From Gymnogyps californianus (Eukaryota > Chordata > Aves > Accipitriformes > Cathartidae), in contig NC_059477.1 of NCBI RefSeq assembly GCF_018139145.2, positions 44,963,721-45,027,720 of the forward strand: a stretch of 64,000 nt of DNA. The letters are read 5' to 3'. Both the position numbers and the translations under genes were made by a program. Of this stretch, positions 47,396 through 59,194 are shown piece by piece. The notes under the pieces are model-generated. The model had not been told where the DNA came from and did no database searches. It saw only the letters and a list, made by a program, of their open reading frames with translations. The first letter of the stretch is position 1. Every line of letters begins with the position of its first letter.

Positions 47396-48110
47396 TTTCC
47401 GAGAGGACAATAGCCTTCATCTATTTTTATCGACACATCTCCCGTGGTGTTTTTTGTTGTGTTTTGCAACTCATTTTTGTTCTAGCTCTTTAGGTGTCGA
47501 TTAGGATGCTGCATACAGTGTCTGATACATTTCTAGTTTGTCCATGGTTTTTTTGGTGTTTTCTGTCCTTTGGGACTCATCTAGCTGTCTTAAGGGAGTC
47601 GCTCAGAGAGACCGTCGAGGTGACTCTGAATCTTTGGCGATTTACCATAAATAATTTGCTTTGCAACCGGAGATATTTTTGGGAAGGGATTCTTACGGGA
47701 TCTAATTCTGCTTTGTCATTCGGTCCTACCCAGAACATAGTTCTGGTAGCAGTTAGACAGCACGCGTGGTCTTGCTAGAAATGAAGTGTAACCCCATAGC
47801 ATTTTGGCTTTTTAATAGGAACCTAAAGCACATGACGTTTGATAATAATATTGTTACTGCATTTCATGAACTACTTTCCTACGTAGCTTAGTTGGACATC
47901 TATCTTTTTCTGTCTACACCCCAGGAAAATTAAGTTTAAATGCTTACCCGGTCACATTGTTGATACGATAGACGTAGTTGTAGTAAAAGAGCAGGTATTG
48001 TCATTTTCAGTAAGGGTCGCTTTTTCTCTGTTCAGTGCTTTACATGCTGTAAACTTAAGGCAGATGAGAAAACTCCCTGCTGCTCTTCCGACCACCTTTA
48101 TGCCTTCTGG

Positions 48111-48327
48111 TGGTTCACCCCTCCCTTTTCCCAGGTGACTGTGGGAAGGGTGGTGGGCAGGGCCCGGGGTATATGAGCCACAGCCCCTCGTCTCAGGGAG
48201 CTCATTCTGCTCTAGGGTTTCTTTGGTGTCAGTGCTCTGCTGTTCCTTCAGTCGGTTACAGCTTTTGAGCTGGCTAAGCTGTTTGGGCAGGTGTGTTTTG
48301 ACATTTAGGGAAGCAGAGGTGTCTGAG
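48111..48327 (+). promoter_or_regulatory. TATA-type promoter-like segment and proposed exon 1 (copy B)
   Basis: Copy of 32705-32921 with TATA-like core at 48170-48175 and donor GTAAGAG at 48328. Confidence 0.5.
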
Positions 48328-49910
48328 GTAAGAGCTTCAGGACCACCCAAGGTGAAGCAGCGTATACAGTGGAAAGTATACTCGTATGCAGTTTTTTTTT
48401 GTTTCAGGTCAGTAATTTTGTATTGAGTGTTCAGGGGTGGCAAGATAGTTTAATAGTACGCAATTTTTTTTTTTTATTCTAGGTGCCTTGCCGTTTTCCT
48501 GGAATTCCTGACTCTATTGAAGATGGAACCTTGTCTTTTTTAACCAGTTTTGCTGTATGCTGTGTAAGTTGCTGATATTGTCTCTCAACAGGACCGATGG
48601 TGAGATTATCTGGCAGAGGTTAAGGTGAGCATCTTGTCTGCATCTGCGTATGGAGTTCTAACATTTCTCAAGAAAGCGGCAGGGACATAAGGCATAGTGT
48701 CTTTCAGGGTATGGGATGGCTCATCGCCTTTCCCGATCGCCCACAGAGAACCGTGTTGTCCCTAGAACCTTTGCAGCTTGCGGCAGGCCCCTCGTAGATT
48801 CTAAGCATCAGGACTTCACTTATTTTGTGGAACTGTAGCAGAGTCCAGAGCCTCTGGGAAGACGGAAGACAAGAGGTGCCTGCAGAATGCAGGGCACGGC
48901 TCAGAAGAGCAGCTCCCGAGGAGCAGCCAACACAGGGAGTTCACGGGATGCAAATACAGGGCAGGAGCTGTCAGGAAGCAGTGGGGTTCCTTCCCGGACA
49001 GTTCAGGAGAAGAGAAGGGGTTTTGCAAGTTTTGGGACTGGGGGATGATTGGGAAAGGGAGGAGGGTTCGTCAGCCTTTCTCAGACTGGTTTTTGCAGTT
49101 GGATTTGGATGTCGATGAGGTCTGTTCTGTTTTAGTCTCCCTGCAGCTGACAGGGGGTACAACAGAGTCACGAGAGACACAGCATAAACCATCCGGGCCT
49201 CTGTGTCACAATGTGCGGGGCGGAACGTCAGACGAGTCTCATCTTGTAAAGCATTAAGTACATCAAAATATACCCTCCAGAACTCTGAGGTCTCCGCTTC
49301 TCTGTGCCTTTTACTTACTTCATTCTCTGACTTAATTTTTGCATCCATCCCTTCACCGTCCGTCTGGATGTCACAGTCATTCTTACTTACATTGACTCGG
49401 CCCTTACTTCCAGCGCAGGTTTGTGTCGGTGTCTTCCCTGGAATTTCTTGGAGAAGAGGATGCGTATTATTTGTGCTCGTAACAATCTACAGCCAGGGGT
49501 CTGTCTTTTATCGCAGTCCCGGGCACGCGAGCTTTTCCTATTATTCCAGTTTTGCCTTTTTCCTTAAGCGTCCACTGAGGTTTGCTCTAGCATCAATCAT
49601 GGCAGTTATGTTCTTTTGTTCTTGTTTACCTATTGGGTTTTTAGCACCAGTTTCTGTAGTTGTAAGGTGTCCATTTTAGATTTTTGAGTCACCATGTCAC
49701 GCCATCGTGGCTTCTCCATCGGCCGACTGCCACTGTTATTCCCTTAGGGGCTTTGTAGGTGAGGAGGTAGTTTGTGTTGCTTGTTTTCTGTGTACTATAC
49801 TATATGTTATTCAGGTCTTGATGTTCCCATGGTTGTCTTTGTGTTAGGCGAGCACATCGGTAGCTATACCGAGGGTCTCGTGTGCCTCAACTCATCAGCT
49901 TAAGGCTAAC

Positions 49911-52900
49911 CGAGCGCTTCCTTTCTTGCGTTACAGACTCATCGCACAGATCTGTCTTGCGTGTGTCGCGTGTGAGAAGTTTGCGGACGGTCTTCTCTCG
50001 CAGCAGCGATCCGGGGTGTGTCGGCACATCCGCTGTCGAGCGGCCTGTTTTCCTGGAGCCCTTTTCCGGGACTGCTTCTCTGCATCCCTTTGGTCTTAAG
50101 TCTTAGAGCCCGGCTTCTCGCACATCCATCGCTGCAGCTGCGGCCATATCTTTTTTGTTACGGGCCATAGCTTTTGAGTTGTGGGGCAGCCGTAGCTTCT
50201 TCCTCACGGCCCCTTAGGTCTTCTCGCCTAAAGGCCTCTTCCCTCTGGGAGTAATTGTTGCTGTCGAGAGTCTTATTATGTCTCTGGGTCAAGTCATTTG
50301 TCTTGTTTGTGTGCGGTGTCAGTCTCCACCGTGTCTGGGTTGGAGCTGCTCTGCCCGGGGGCATGGCAGTGTTAGTCAGAGGAAGGATAGCAATAAGAGC
50401 CTATAGTTAATGTAGATATGCCTAGACTGTTTAGTTACAGACTGTACAGTCCACCTCAGAGCAAGTAGCCCTCAGCAGCAGGTGAGGATGCCAAGGGGAT
50501 GACCGGAACTAGCTGGCAGAGGCTGCTCGAGTGGTAGTTGAACAGATTGAATCGCAAAGGTGTTAAGGCTTGTATGTGTAGGGCTTAATGATGGTTTTGG
50601 GTTTGTTTTTTTTTTTTAATGGCAGGCTGTTGTTGGAATCTAGATGGTATTCCTAAACGGAAACAAGACCTCTGGAACGGTTAAGCTGTTGATCAGCATC
50701 CGGGTGACACGTTCGATATTGTTTTTGCAGATGCAGCGGGACAAGCCACGCAACGGAGGAGGGGTGAGCGGAGCGCTGTAAGAAGGTGGGTTGGCGCGTG
50801 GTGTTGGAGGGAAGATGTGACCGGTGACTAGATGACTAGCTTATAGGTTTGGGTTGTTTTTTTTTTTTTTTTGAAGGTGCGAAGCAATGAACAAAGCAGG
50901 ATATTGGCACCGGAGCTGACTTGGGCAAGGTGAGCCATGTCTAGTGGGCCGAAGTAGCAGTTATTTTTCAGGTGTCGTAGCGTTGGTGAAGTTAGCAGCA
51001 TCCCTTGTTGTTTGTCTTTTACAGGTGGTACCCGAGCCTCAACGTGGCGACCTGTAAACGGCAGAGGCAGGGCGGGCAAGCGGCCAAGGTAAAGGAGCGG
51101 GAGATGGGAATCGGTGCGGTCAGGCCGTGGTTTTGGGCAGTATCTCGGCATGTGTCTTTTGCTTTGGTTTTTTTCAGGTGCCGCAAGCAGGCTCAGAGGG
51201 GCAAAGCGGCATGCCGACGAGCGGTCTGAGAAGGTGAGGCTGTTTTTGGCCGGGTCGGTGTCTAATAGCAAAGTGTTATATGGCCACTCGGTTAAGCATT
51301 TCTCTTTGGTCTCGCAGGTGCCCTGCGGGCAGCCTTTGGAATTGGATGAGCATTTGAGGTGAGCTGGGGTAGCGGCGTGGAAGAGCACGGGGCCGGTGAC
51401 TTCTCACAAGCGCAACGGTAGCTTTCTGTCTCTTGGTATATTAGGTGCCACAAGGGATGACAGCTGCAGCGTCCGACCCTGGAATTCCTGCGAGCAGGCG
51501 AGCGGAAAGCCACGTTCCTTTTGAGGAGGAGGGTGTTGTGGAAGAGGTCTGTGTCGACTGACACGATGCTTACTGCTGGCACTGTTTTGGTTTTGGTTTT
51601 TTGCAGGTGACGAAGAGGAACCTGGCAACCGCAGGAATATCTTGGTTCGCTGATGTGGTTTTTGTTGAGGATGGATTCAGACCCCTGGCCCTCTGAAAGA
51701 TAAGTTGAGGGACCAGGGAGGGGAGCGGGCCCTGGGGGGAGGGGACGAGGTTGGGAACTGCAGGGAGGGTTTTGAAGTTAGCGTAGGGGAGAGGGCTGTC
51801 CAGGAACAGTCCCTTTTGGGCGGGTTACTTCTCAGCACAAGACTAGTGTGTGCCAGGCAGGGCAGTTCCAGCCCGTGCCTGTGTTGTTGTGTTGTGTTGT
51901 GTAGTCTGTCTTCTGTGTCTTAGACCTTTCTTAGGTCTCGATGTCATCATTGCTCTCTGCACTCAAGGAGCGCGGCATGCGCCTCGGGTGCCATCCCTAG
52001 GGTCCCGAATGTCTGTACTCATCGGCATAGTGGCAATCGGGCGCTTCTTTTCTTGCGTTACAAGCTTAAAGCGTGGATAGGTCTTGCATCTTGGAAGCTT
52101 CCCATCGGTCTGCTTTTGTGGCATCGTTCCAGGCCGCATCAGCATCTCTGATCTTCAGCAGTCGGTTTTCACGGACACCTTTTCTGGGACTTCTTCCCTG
52201 CATCCCTAAGTGCATAGGTCTTTAAGCAAGGCTTCTTGCGCATGCTTCATCCCAGTTGCGGCCATATCTTTTTGCCGTGGGCCACAGCATTTGACTCTTC
52301 TCGGGCTGCCATAGATTCTTCCTCGTGGCCCCCTAGGTCTTCTTGCCCAACTATGTCTCTGGTCCAAGAGTCATTCTTAGAGCTTTTTTTATGTCTCTGG
52401 GTCATGCCATTTGTCTCATTTGTGTGCGGTGTTGGTCTGTACATGCTTGTGTCTGGGTTGGAGCTGCTCTGCCTGGGGGCATAGCAGTGATAGTCAGAGG
52501 AAGAATAACAATAACATTCTAAGGCTAACATGTTGATAAGCTTAGACTTTGTAGGCAAAGGGTGTACAGTCCGTTTCAGAGCAAGGAGCCATATATGCAG
52601 CAGGCAAGGGGAGTTATATGTGTAGCCCTATGCAGACACATGGGGGATGACCAGATTTTTTTAATGGCAGGCTGTAGTGAGAATCTAGATGGTATCCCTA
52701 AATGGAAACAAGACCTCTGGAATTGTTAAGCTATCGCTCTGCATCCAGGTGACTTGTTCGATATCGCTTTTGCAGACGCAGAGGGACGAGCCGCGTGCCA
52801 AAGGGCGGCGGAGGAGATGCGAGCAGAGCGCCGTGAGAAGGCGGGTCGGCGCGTGGTGTCGGAGGGAAGATGCGACCGGTGGCCAGATGACTAGCTTATA

Positions 52901-55122
52901 GGTTTGGGGTTTTTCATTTTGTAGGCGTGAAGCAGGATGTCGGCACCAGAGCCGACTCGGGCAAGATGAGCCATGAGTAGCGGGCTGAAGTAGCAGTTAG
53001 TTTTTTCAGGTGTTGTAGTGTCGGTGAAGTTGTAAGCATCCCTTGTTGTGTGCGCCTTATAGGCGGTACCCGAGCCTGAACGCGGCGACCTGTAAACGGC
53101 AGAGGCGGGGCAGGCGAGCGGCCAAGGTAAAGGAGCGGGAGATGGGAATCGGTATGGGCAGGCTGCGGTTTCGGGCAGTATCTCAGGACGTGCATTTTTC
53201 TTCTTTTTTTTTTTTTTTTCAAGTGCCGCAAGGAGGCTCGGAGGGGCGAAGCCACATGCCAACGCAAGCGCAACGGTAGCTTTCTGTCTTTTGGTATCTT
53301 AGGCGCCACAAGCGATGGCGGCCGCAGCGTTCGACGCTGGAATTCATGCGAAGCGGGTGAGCGGAAGGCCACGTTGCTTTTGAGGAGGAGGGCGTTGTGG
53401 AAGAGGTCTGTGTCGACCGACACGATGCTTACTGCTGGCACTGTTTTTGTGCAGGTGACGAAGAGGAACCTGGCAACCGCAGGAATATCCTGGTTCGCTG
53501 ATGTGGTTTTTGCTGAGGATGGATTCAGACCCCTGGCCCTCTGAAAGATAAGTTGAGGGACCAGGGATGGGGAGCAGGCCCTGGGGGGAGGGGACGAGGT
53601 TGGGAACTGCAGGGAGGGTTTTGAAGTTAGCGTAGGGGAGAGGGCTGTCCAGGAACAGTCCCTTTTGGGCGGGTTACTTCTCAGCACAAGACTAGTGTGT
53701 GCCAGGCAGGGCAGTTCCAGCCCGTGCCTGTGTTGTTGTGTTGTTTGTGTAGTCTGTCTTCTGTGTCTCAGACCTCGGGTCTCGATGGCCTCGTCGCTTT
53801 TTGCGCTCGAGGAGCACGGCATGCGCCTCGGGCGCCATCCCTAGGGTCTCGAATGCCCGTACTCATCGGCATAGCGCCAATCGGGCGCTTCTTTTCTTGC
53901 GTTACAAGCTTAAAGCGCGGATCGGCCTTGTCTCGGAAGTTTCCGGTCAGTCCTCTTTTTGTGGCATTGTTCCAGGCTGCGTCAGCAGCTCTGTTCTCTA
54001 GCCATCCATTGCCACGGACTGGGACTTCTTCTTCTGTGCGTTCTTAGGTCTCGAAGCCAGGCCGCTTGCGCATCCGTCATCTCTGGTTCAACTCTTTTTC
54101 TGGGGCTGCCATAGAGTCTCTTCGCCTCACTGTTGCGGCCCTGTAGGTCTTCTTGCCTGACAGAGTCTGCTGTCTGGGAGTCATTCTTCTCGCTGAGAGT
54201 TTTCTCTCCTCTTTGAATCGCATTGTTTGTAGCGTTCTGCACAGCGTTGGTCTCGGCATGTGTGTTTGGCTCGGAGCTGCTCTGCCCAGGGGTGTAGAGT
54301 CAGGGGTAGGTGGAATAGCAAAAAGAGTCTATGGTTAATATGTTGATATGCCTAGACCGTTTAGGCAACGGCTGTACGGTCATCTCGGATCGCGTAGCTG
54401 TCGGCAGACTGTGTGGACAGTCATTTCAGTAGCATTTTAGGGAGATGATCGGAGCCTTCTGGGAGGGGTTGTTCAGCGGCAGCGAAGCAGATTGAATCTC
54501 AAAGGTGTGAAGGCTTGTATGCGTGGGCCTTAAAGTTTGGTCTATTTTTTTTTTAATGGCAAGCTGTAGCTGGTCTCTAGATGGTATTCCTCAATAGAAA
54601 GAAGACCTGTGGAATTGTTAAGCTACCGATCAGCATCTGGGTGACTTGTTTAATAATTTTTTTCAGATGCAGAGGGACAAGATACGTACCAAAGGGCAAC
54701 AGAGGAGGAGAGTCGAGCGCCATAAGAAGGTAGGTCGGTGTGTGGTGTTGGAGGGAAGATAGGACTGGTGGCTATATGACTACATTATGGTGTATGGTCT
54801 GTTGTGGGTGTTTTGTTTTTTGTTTTTTGTTTTTTTTTTTTTGAAGGTGCGAAGCAATGAGCAAAGCAGGATATCGGCACCGGAGCCGACTCGGGCAAGG
54901 TGAGCGATGACTAGTGGGCTGAAGTAGCAATTATTTTTCAGGTGTTGTGGTGTTGGTGAAGTTGTAAGCATCGTTTGTTTGTGTTTTACAGGTGGTACCC
55001 GAGCCTCAACGTGGCAGCCCAAAGCGACGGAGGCCAGGTGGGCGAGTGGCCCAGGTAAAGGAGCGGGTGACAGGAATTGCTGTGGGCGGGCTGTGGTTTC
55101 AGGCAGTATCTCAGCACGTGCA

Positions 55123-55154
<32 letters not shown>

Positions 55155-56007
55155 CCCAGGTGCCGCATGCAGCCTCAGAGGGGCAAAGCCGCATGCCGGT
55201 GACCGGTCCGAGAAGGTGAGGCGGTTGTGGGCCGGGTCAGCGTCTAATAGCAAAGTATTATATGGCAGCTTGGTTAAGCATTTACCTTTTGGTTTTTCAG
55301 GCACCGTGCGGGCTGCCTTTGGAATTGGACGTGCAGTTGAGGTGAGCTGGGGTAGCAGCGAGGAGGAGCACGGGGCCCGTGACTCCTCCCAAGCGCAACA
55401 GTAACTCTTTTTTTCTCGGTATCTTAGGTGCCACAAGCGATGACGGCCGCAGCGTACGACTCTGGAACGAGCAGGTGAGCGGAATGCCACGGCACGTTTG
55501 AGGAGGGGGTGTTGTGGAAGAGGTCGGCATCGATCGATGTGATACTTACTGCTGGCACCGTTTGGTTTTTTATTGCAGATGACAAAGAGGAACACGGTGA
55601 CCGTAGGAACCTCCCAGTTAGCTGATACGGGTGTGGGTTTTTTTGTCGAGGATGGATTCAGACCCCCGGCCCTCTGAAAGCTAAGTTGAGGGACCAGGGA
55701 TGGGGAGGGGCTGGGAGAAGGGGACGAGGTCGGGAATTGCAGGGAGGGGTTTTGAAGTTAGCGTAGGGGAGAGGGCCGTCCAGGAACGGTCCCCTTTGGG
55801 CCGGTAAGGGGAGCGGGTTACTCTTTGGCACGATGCTATCTTGTGCCGGGCAGGGCAGTTCCAGCCTGTGTCTCTGTTGTTGTGTAGTTTGTGTAGTCTG
55901 TCTTCTGTGTCTTAGACCTTCCTCAGGTCTCAATGTCCTCTTTGCGCTCGAGGGGCACGGCACGCATCTCGGGCACCATCCCTAGGGTATCGAACGCCTG
56001 TACGCGT
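49911..56007 (+). repeat. Array units U1-U3 (copy B)
   Basis: Copies of 34505-40594. E-a starts at 50731, 52776 and 54667; E-g starts at 51607, about 53454 and 55579. In copy B, E-d of U3 carries one extra C (GCCGC for GCGC near 55188), which changes its frame relative to copy A. Confidence 0.65.
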
Positions 56008-57119
56008 CGGCCTAGCGCCAATCGGGCGATTCTTTTCTCGCGTATCAAACTTAAAGCGTGGATCGGTCTCCCTTCTCGGCAGCTTCCGGTCGGTCCGCTT
56101 TTGCCGTCTCGTTCCGGGCTGTGTCAGCAGCTCTGTTCTCTAGCCATCCGCTTTCACGGACCGGGGCTTCTTCCCTGCGTCCTCACGTTCTTAGGTCTCG
56201 AAGCCGGGCTTCTTGCGCATCCATCATCTCAGTTTTGACAGCAACTTTTCGTAACGGGCCGTCACGTTAGACTCTTTTTCTGGGGTTGCCGTAGAGCCTC
56301 CCCGCCTCACCGTTGCGGCCTTGCGGGTCTCCTTGCCTGACAGCATCTCTGGCCTGGGAGTCGTTCTTCTTTTTGAGAGTTCTCTCTCATCTTTGAGTTG
56401 CATTGTTTGTGGCGTCGGTCTGTGCATGTGCGTGTTTGGCTCGGAGCTGCTCTGCCCAGGGGTGTGGACTCAGGGGTAGGTGGAATAGCAAAAAGAGAGT
56501 CTACACTGGAATTGGGTGAGCACTTGAGGTGAGCTGGGTAATAGCAAGGAGGATCCCGGGGCCGGTGACTTCTCAAGCACAATCGTACGTCGGTGTCTCT
56601 CGGTATCTTGGGTGCCGCAAGCTACGATGAGGGTAAGGGGAACGCTGCGGCCCTTTTGAGGAGGGAGGCGTTGCGGAAGAGGTCGGCGTTGACCGGTGCG
56701 ATGCTGACTGTCAGCACTGTTTTGTCTTTTGGTTTTATTGCAGATGATGAAGAGCTTGGCAACTGCAGGAGCACGCCAGCTAGCCGATGTGTCTTTTTTG
56801 TCGAGGATGGATTCAGACCCCCGGCCCTCTGAAAGGTAAGTTGAGGGACCAGGGATGGGGAGGGGCTGGGAGAAGGGGACGAGGCTGGGAACTGCAGGGA
56901 GGGGTTTTGAAGTTAACGTAGGGGAGAGGGCCGTCCGGGAACTTTTCGGCACAAGACTAGCGTGGGCAGGGCAGTTCCAGCCTGTGTCTGTGTTGTGTCG
57001 TTTGTGTAGTCTGTCTTCTGCGTCTTATACCATACCTTCATCGGGTCTTAATGTCTTTGTAGCTCTTTGATCGGCAGGCACCTCGGTAGCCTTCCCGAGA
57101 GTCTCGAGCGCATCGCCTT
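56008..57119 (+). repeat. Array unit U4, internally deleted (~1.1 kb)
   Basis: The left part follows the usual unit up to AATAGCAAAAAGAGAGTCTA near 56500, then jumps straight into E-e-like ACTGGAATTGGGTGAGCAC. E-a to E-d are therefore missing. E-g is intact at 56744-56835 with acceptor TTTTATTGCAG and a perfect donor, AAGGTAAGT. This is the best donor of the E-g series so far; U1-U3 have ATAAGT or CTAAGT. Confidence 0.65.
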
Positions 57120-59194
57120 ATCGGCATAGCGCCCATCGAGCCTTCTTGTCTCGCAATTATAGCTTAAAGCGTGGATCGGTCTGGCACGCGTCGCGTCGTA
57201 GATGTTTTTGAGCGGTCATCTCTCTCGGCGGTGAGCTAGGCGGCGCTTGCGGCTCCGCTCTTGAGAGTTCTGTTTGTACAGAGTTGTCTTCTGGGGTTTC
57301 GTTCCCACGTTCTTAACGGTCTTAGGTCTTGAAGCCCGGCTTCTCATGCATCCGTCATTCTGGTTTTGACGGTAGCTTTCTCTCGCAGGCCGCAGCGGTC
57401 GCCTCTCTTTCTGGAGGCCGCTATAAAGCGTCTGCGCCGTCGTGGCACCGTAGGGCTTCTCTGTCGGCCACATCTTCCCTACGGCAGTCGGTCTTCTCGC
57501 TCGCGGTCGTCTCGTGTCTCACGGTCACGTTATTTGTGGCGTCTGCGTGCGTCCGCGTCGGGGTCGGAGCTGCCCTGCCCAGGGGCGTGGCAATCGTAAA
57601 GGCACGGTGTTGCGATAACATGTCGATCTGCTCAGATTCTTTTGACAAAGCCCGTACAGTTCATCTCTGGGCAAGTAGCTGTAGACAGCTGCCACAGAGT
57701 TATTTTCATTGTGTTTTGCGGGTGCCAGAGGTCAGACTCCGGCCTTCTGGGAGCGGCAGCTTGTGTGGCAGTCGAGCGGGTTGAATCTTGAATGTGCCTT
57801 AGCTTGTATATGTGGGGCTCAATATCTGGGGTTTGGTGGGTTTTTTTGTTTGTTTGTTTTTTTCCCCCAGCTGTAGTTAGAAGGCACACGTGAAAAGAAG
57901 ACAGACCTTTGGTCTCGCCAAGCTATCGGTCAGCATCCGGGTGACTCGCTTTACACGGTTTGTTTGGGTTTTTCCGACGCGGAGCGACGAGCCGCGTGCC
58001 GAAGGGCGACGGAAGAGGCGAGCGGAGCGCCGGGTGAAGGCGGGCCGGCGTCCGATGTCGGCGGATCGGCGCAACCGTCGGCGGTTCTGACTAGCTTATG
58101 CTTTTTCAGTTTATGCTTTTCTAGATGCGAATCGATGTATGAAGCGGGATATCCGCACCGGAGCGGACTTTGGCAAGGTGAGCGATGACCGGTGTGCTGA
58201 AGTAGCGCTTTTTTGTGGTGTCGTATTATTGATGTAGCTAAAATCATACTTTGTTGTTTCAGTTTTACAGGTGGCGGGCAGGGCTCGGCACAGAGGACCG
58301 AAGAATCTGACTCTGAGCGGCCGAGGTAAAGGAGCGGGAGAGAGGAGGCGCCGTGAGCGGGCAGAGGATTTGGGCGATATGTCGGCATGTACTTTTTCCT
58401 CTTTTTTTTGGCAGGGGCCGCACTCCTTTCCAGAGGGGCGAAGCTGCACAGCCACGAGCAGTTGGAGAACAGGCGAGAGACTCGTTAAGCGGTCCGCTCG
58501 GGCTCAAATCGCCGAGGATCTCACGGTAACTCTGCCGAGCGTTTCTCTTTGGTTTTGCCGGTGCCGTAAAGGCTTTCCTCAAACGGCTGAGGATTTGAGG
58601 CGAGTCGGCAGAGGGGAGAGGAGCGGCACGGTGGGAACCGCAGAGCGGGTTATCGCTTCTGATTACAATGGGCACTTTATCTCTCCGGTTTTCCGGCTTC
58701 CACGGGAGATGGCGGCCGCAACATCTGATTTTTGGGAGCGGCGCGGCACTTCTGAGGAGGGTGTCGTCGCGGTAGAGGTCGGCGCCGGCCGGCGTGTCGG
58801 TGACCGGCGGCGCTGTGTGTTGCAGGTGATGAAGAGGAACCCGGTGAATGTGGGAGCATCCCGGTTAGATGATGTGCTCCTGATGAGGATGGATTCTGGA
58901 TCCTGCCCTCTGAAAGGTAAGTCGAGGGGCAAAAGCAGCGGGTGGGGTGGGGCCAGCAGGAGGTTTAATGTCAGGGTTGCGGAGAGGGCTATTTAGGCTC
59001 CGTTAAGTCTGGGGGCGGATAGCGGGCCCGGGGTCCGTTCCGCAGGATGCGAATGTTCCGGCCCGTGTCCTAGCGTCATTTGCGTCGTGCGCGTTCCGTC
59101 TCATACGGTGCTTTTTGCAGGTGTCTCTGTTCTGGCCCACGGGCTCTCTGCAGTCGTCACGCACCTCAGTACATGTCTGTAGGGTCTGTAACGC
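57120..59194 (+). repeat. Array unit U5 (~2.1 kb), most regular and CpG-rich
   Basis: E-a 57977-58039 (acceptor CAG changed to CCG), E-b 58125-58177, E-c 58271-58325, E-d 58415-58472, E-e from about 58561 (acceptor CCG), E-f from about 58695 and E-g 58826-58916 (donor GGTAAGT). Starts are 148, 146, 144, 146, about 134 and about 131 bases apart. CpG density is far higher than in U1-U3. Some acceptors and donors are not canonical, so full splicing of this unit is doubtful. Confidence 0.65.

Larger units (their letters stand above)
41501..56413. repeat. Large duplicate, copy B (14.9 kb)
   Basis: Starts at the base equivalent to 26095 (seventh base of the LTR) and runs to the base equivalent to 41000. 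Differences noticed include C/T changes at CpG sites (33494 against 48896, 38188 against 53601, 40506 against 55925), two added bases near 46857, five added bases near 51893 and T-run length changes. All features of copy A recur here and are listed below only where coordinates help. Confidence 0.97.

Noticed and set aside
52914..53822. 302-codon minus-strand frame
   Set aside because: Antisense to exon-like array units U1-U3. In copy A the same stretch is split by T-run differences, and no domain is recognisable.
58826..58916. E-g as a box C/D snoRNA (contains TGATGA and CTGA words)
   Set aside because: Box spacing and terminal stem do not fit, and other E-g copies lose the words.
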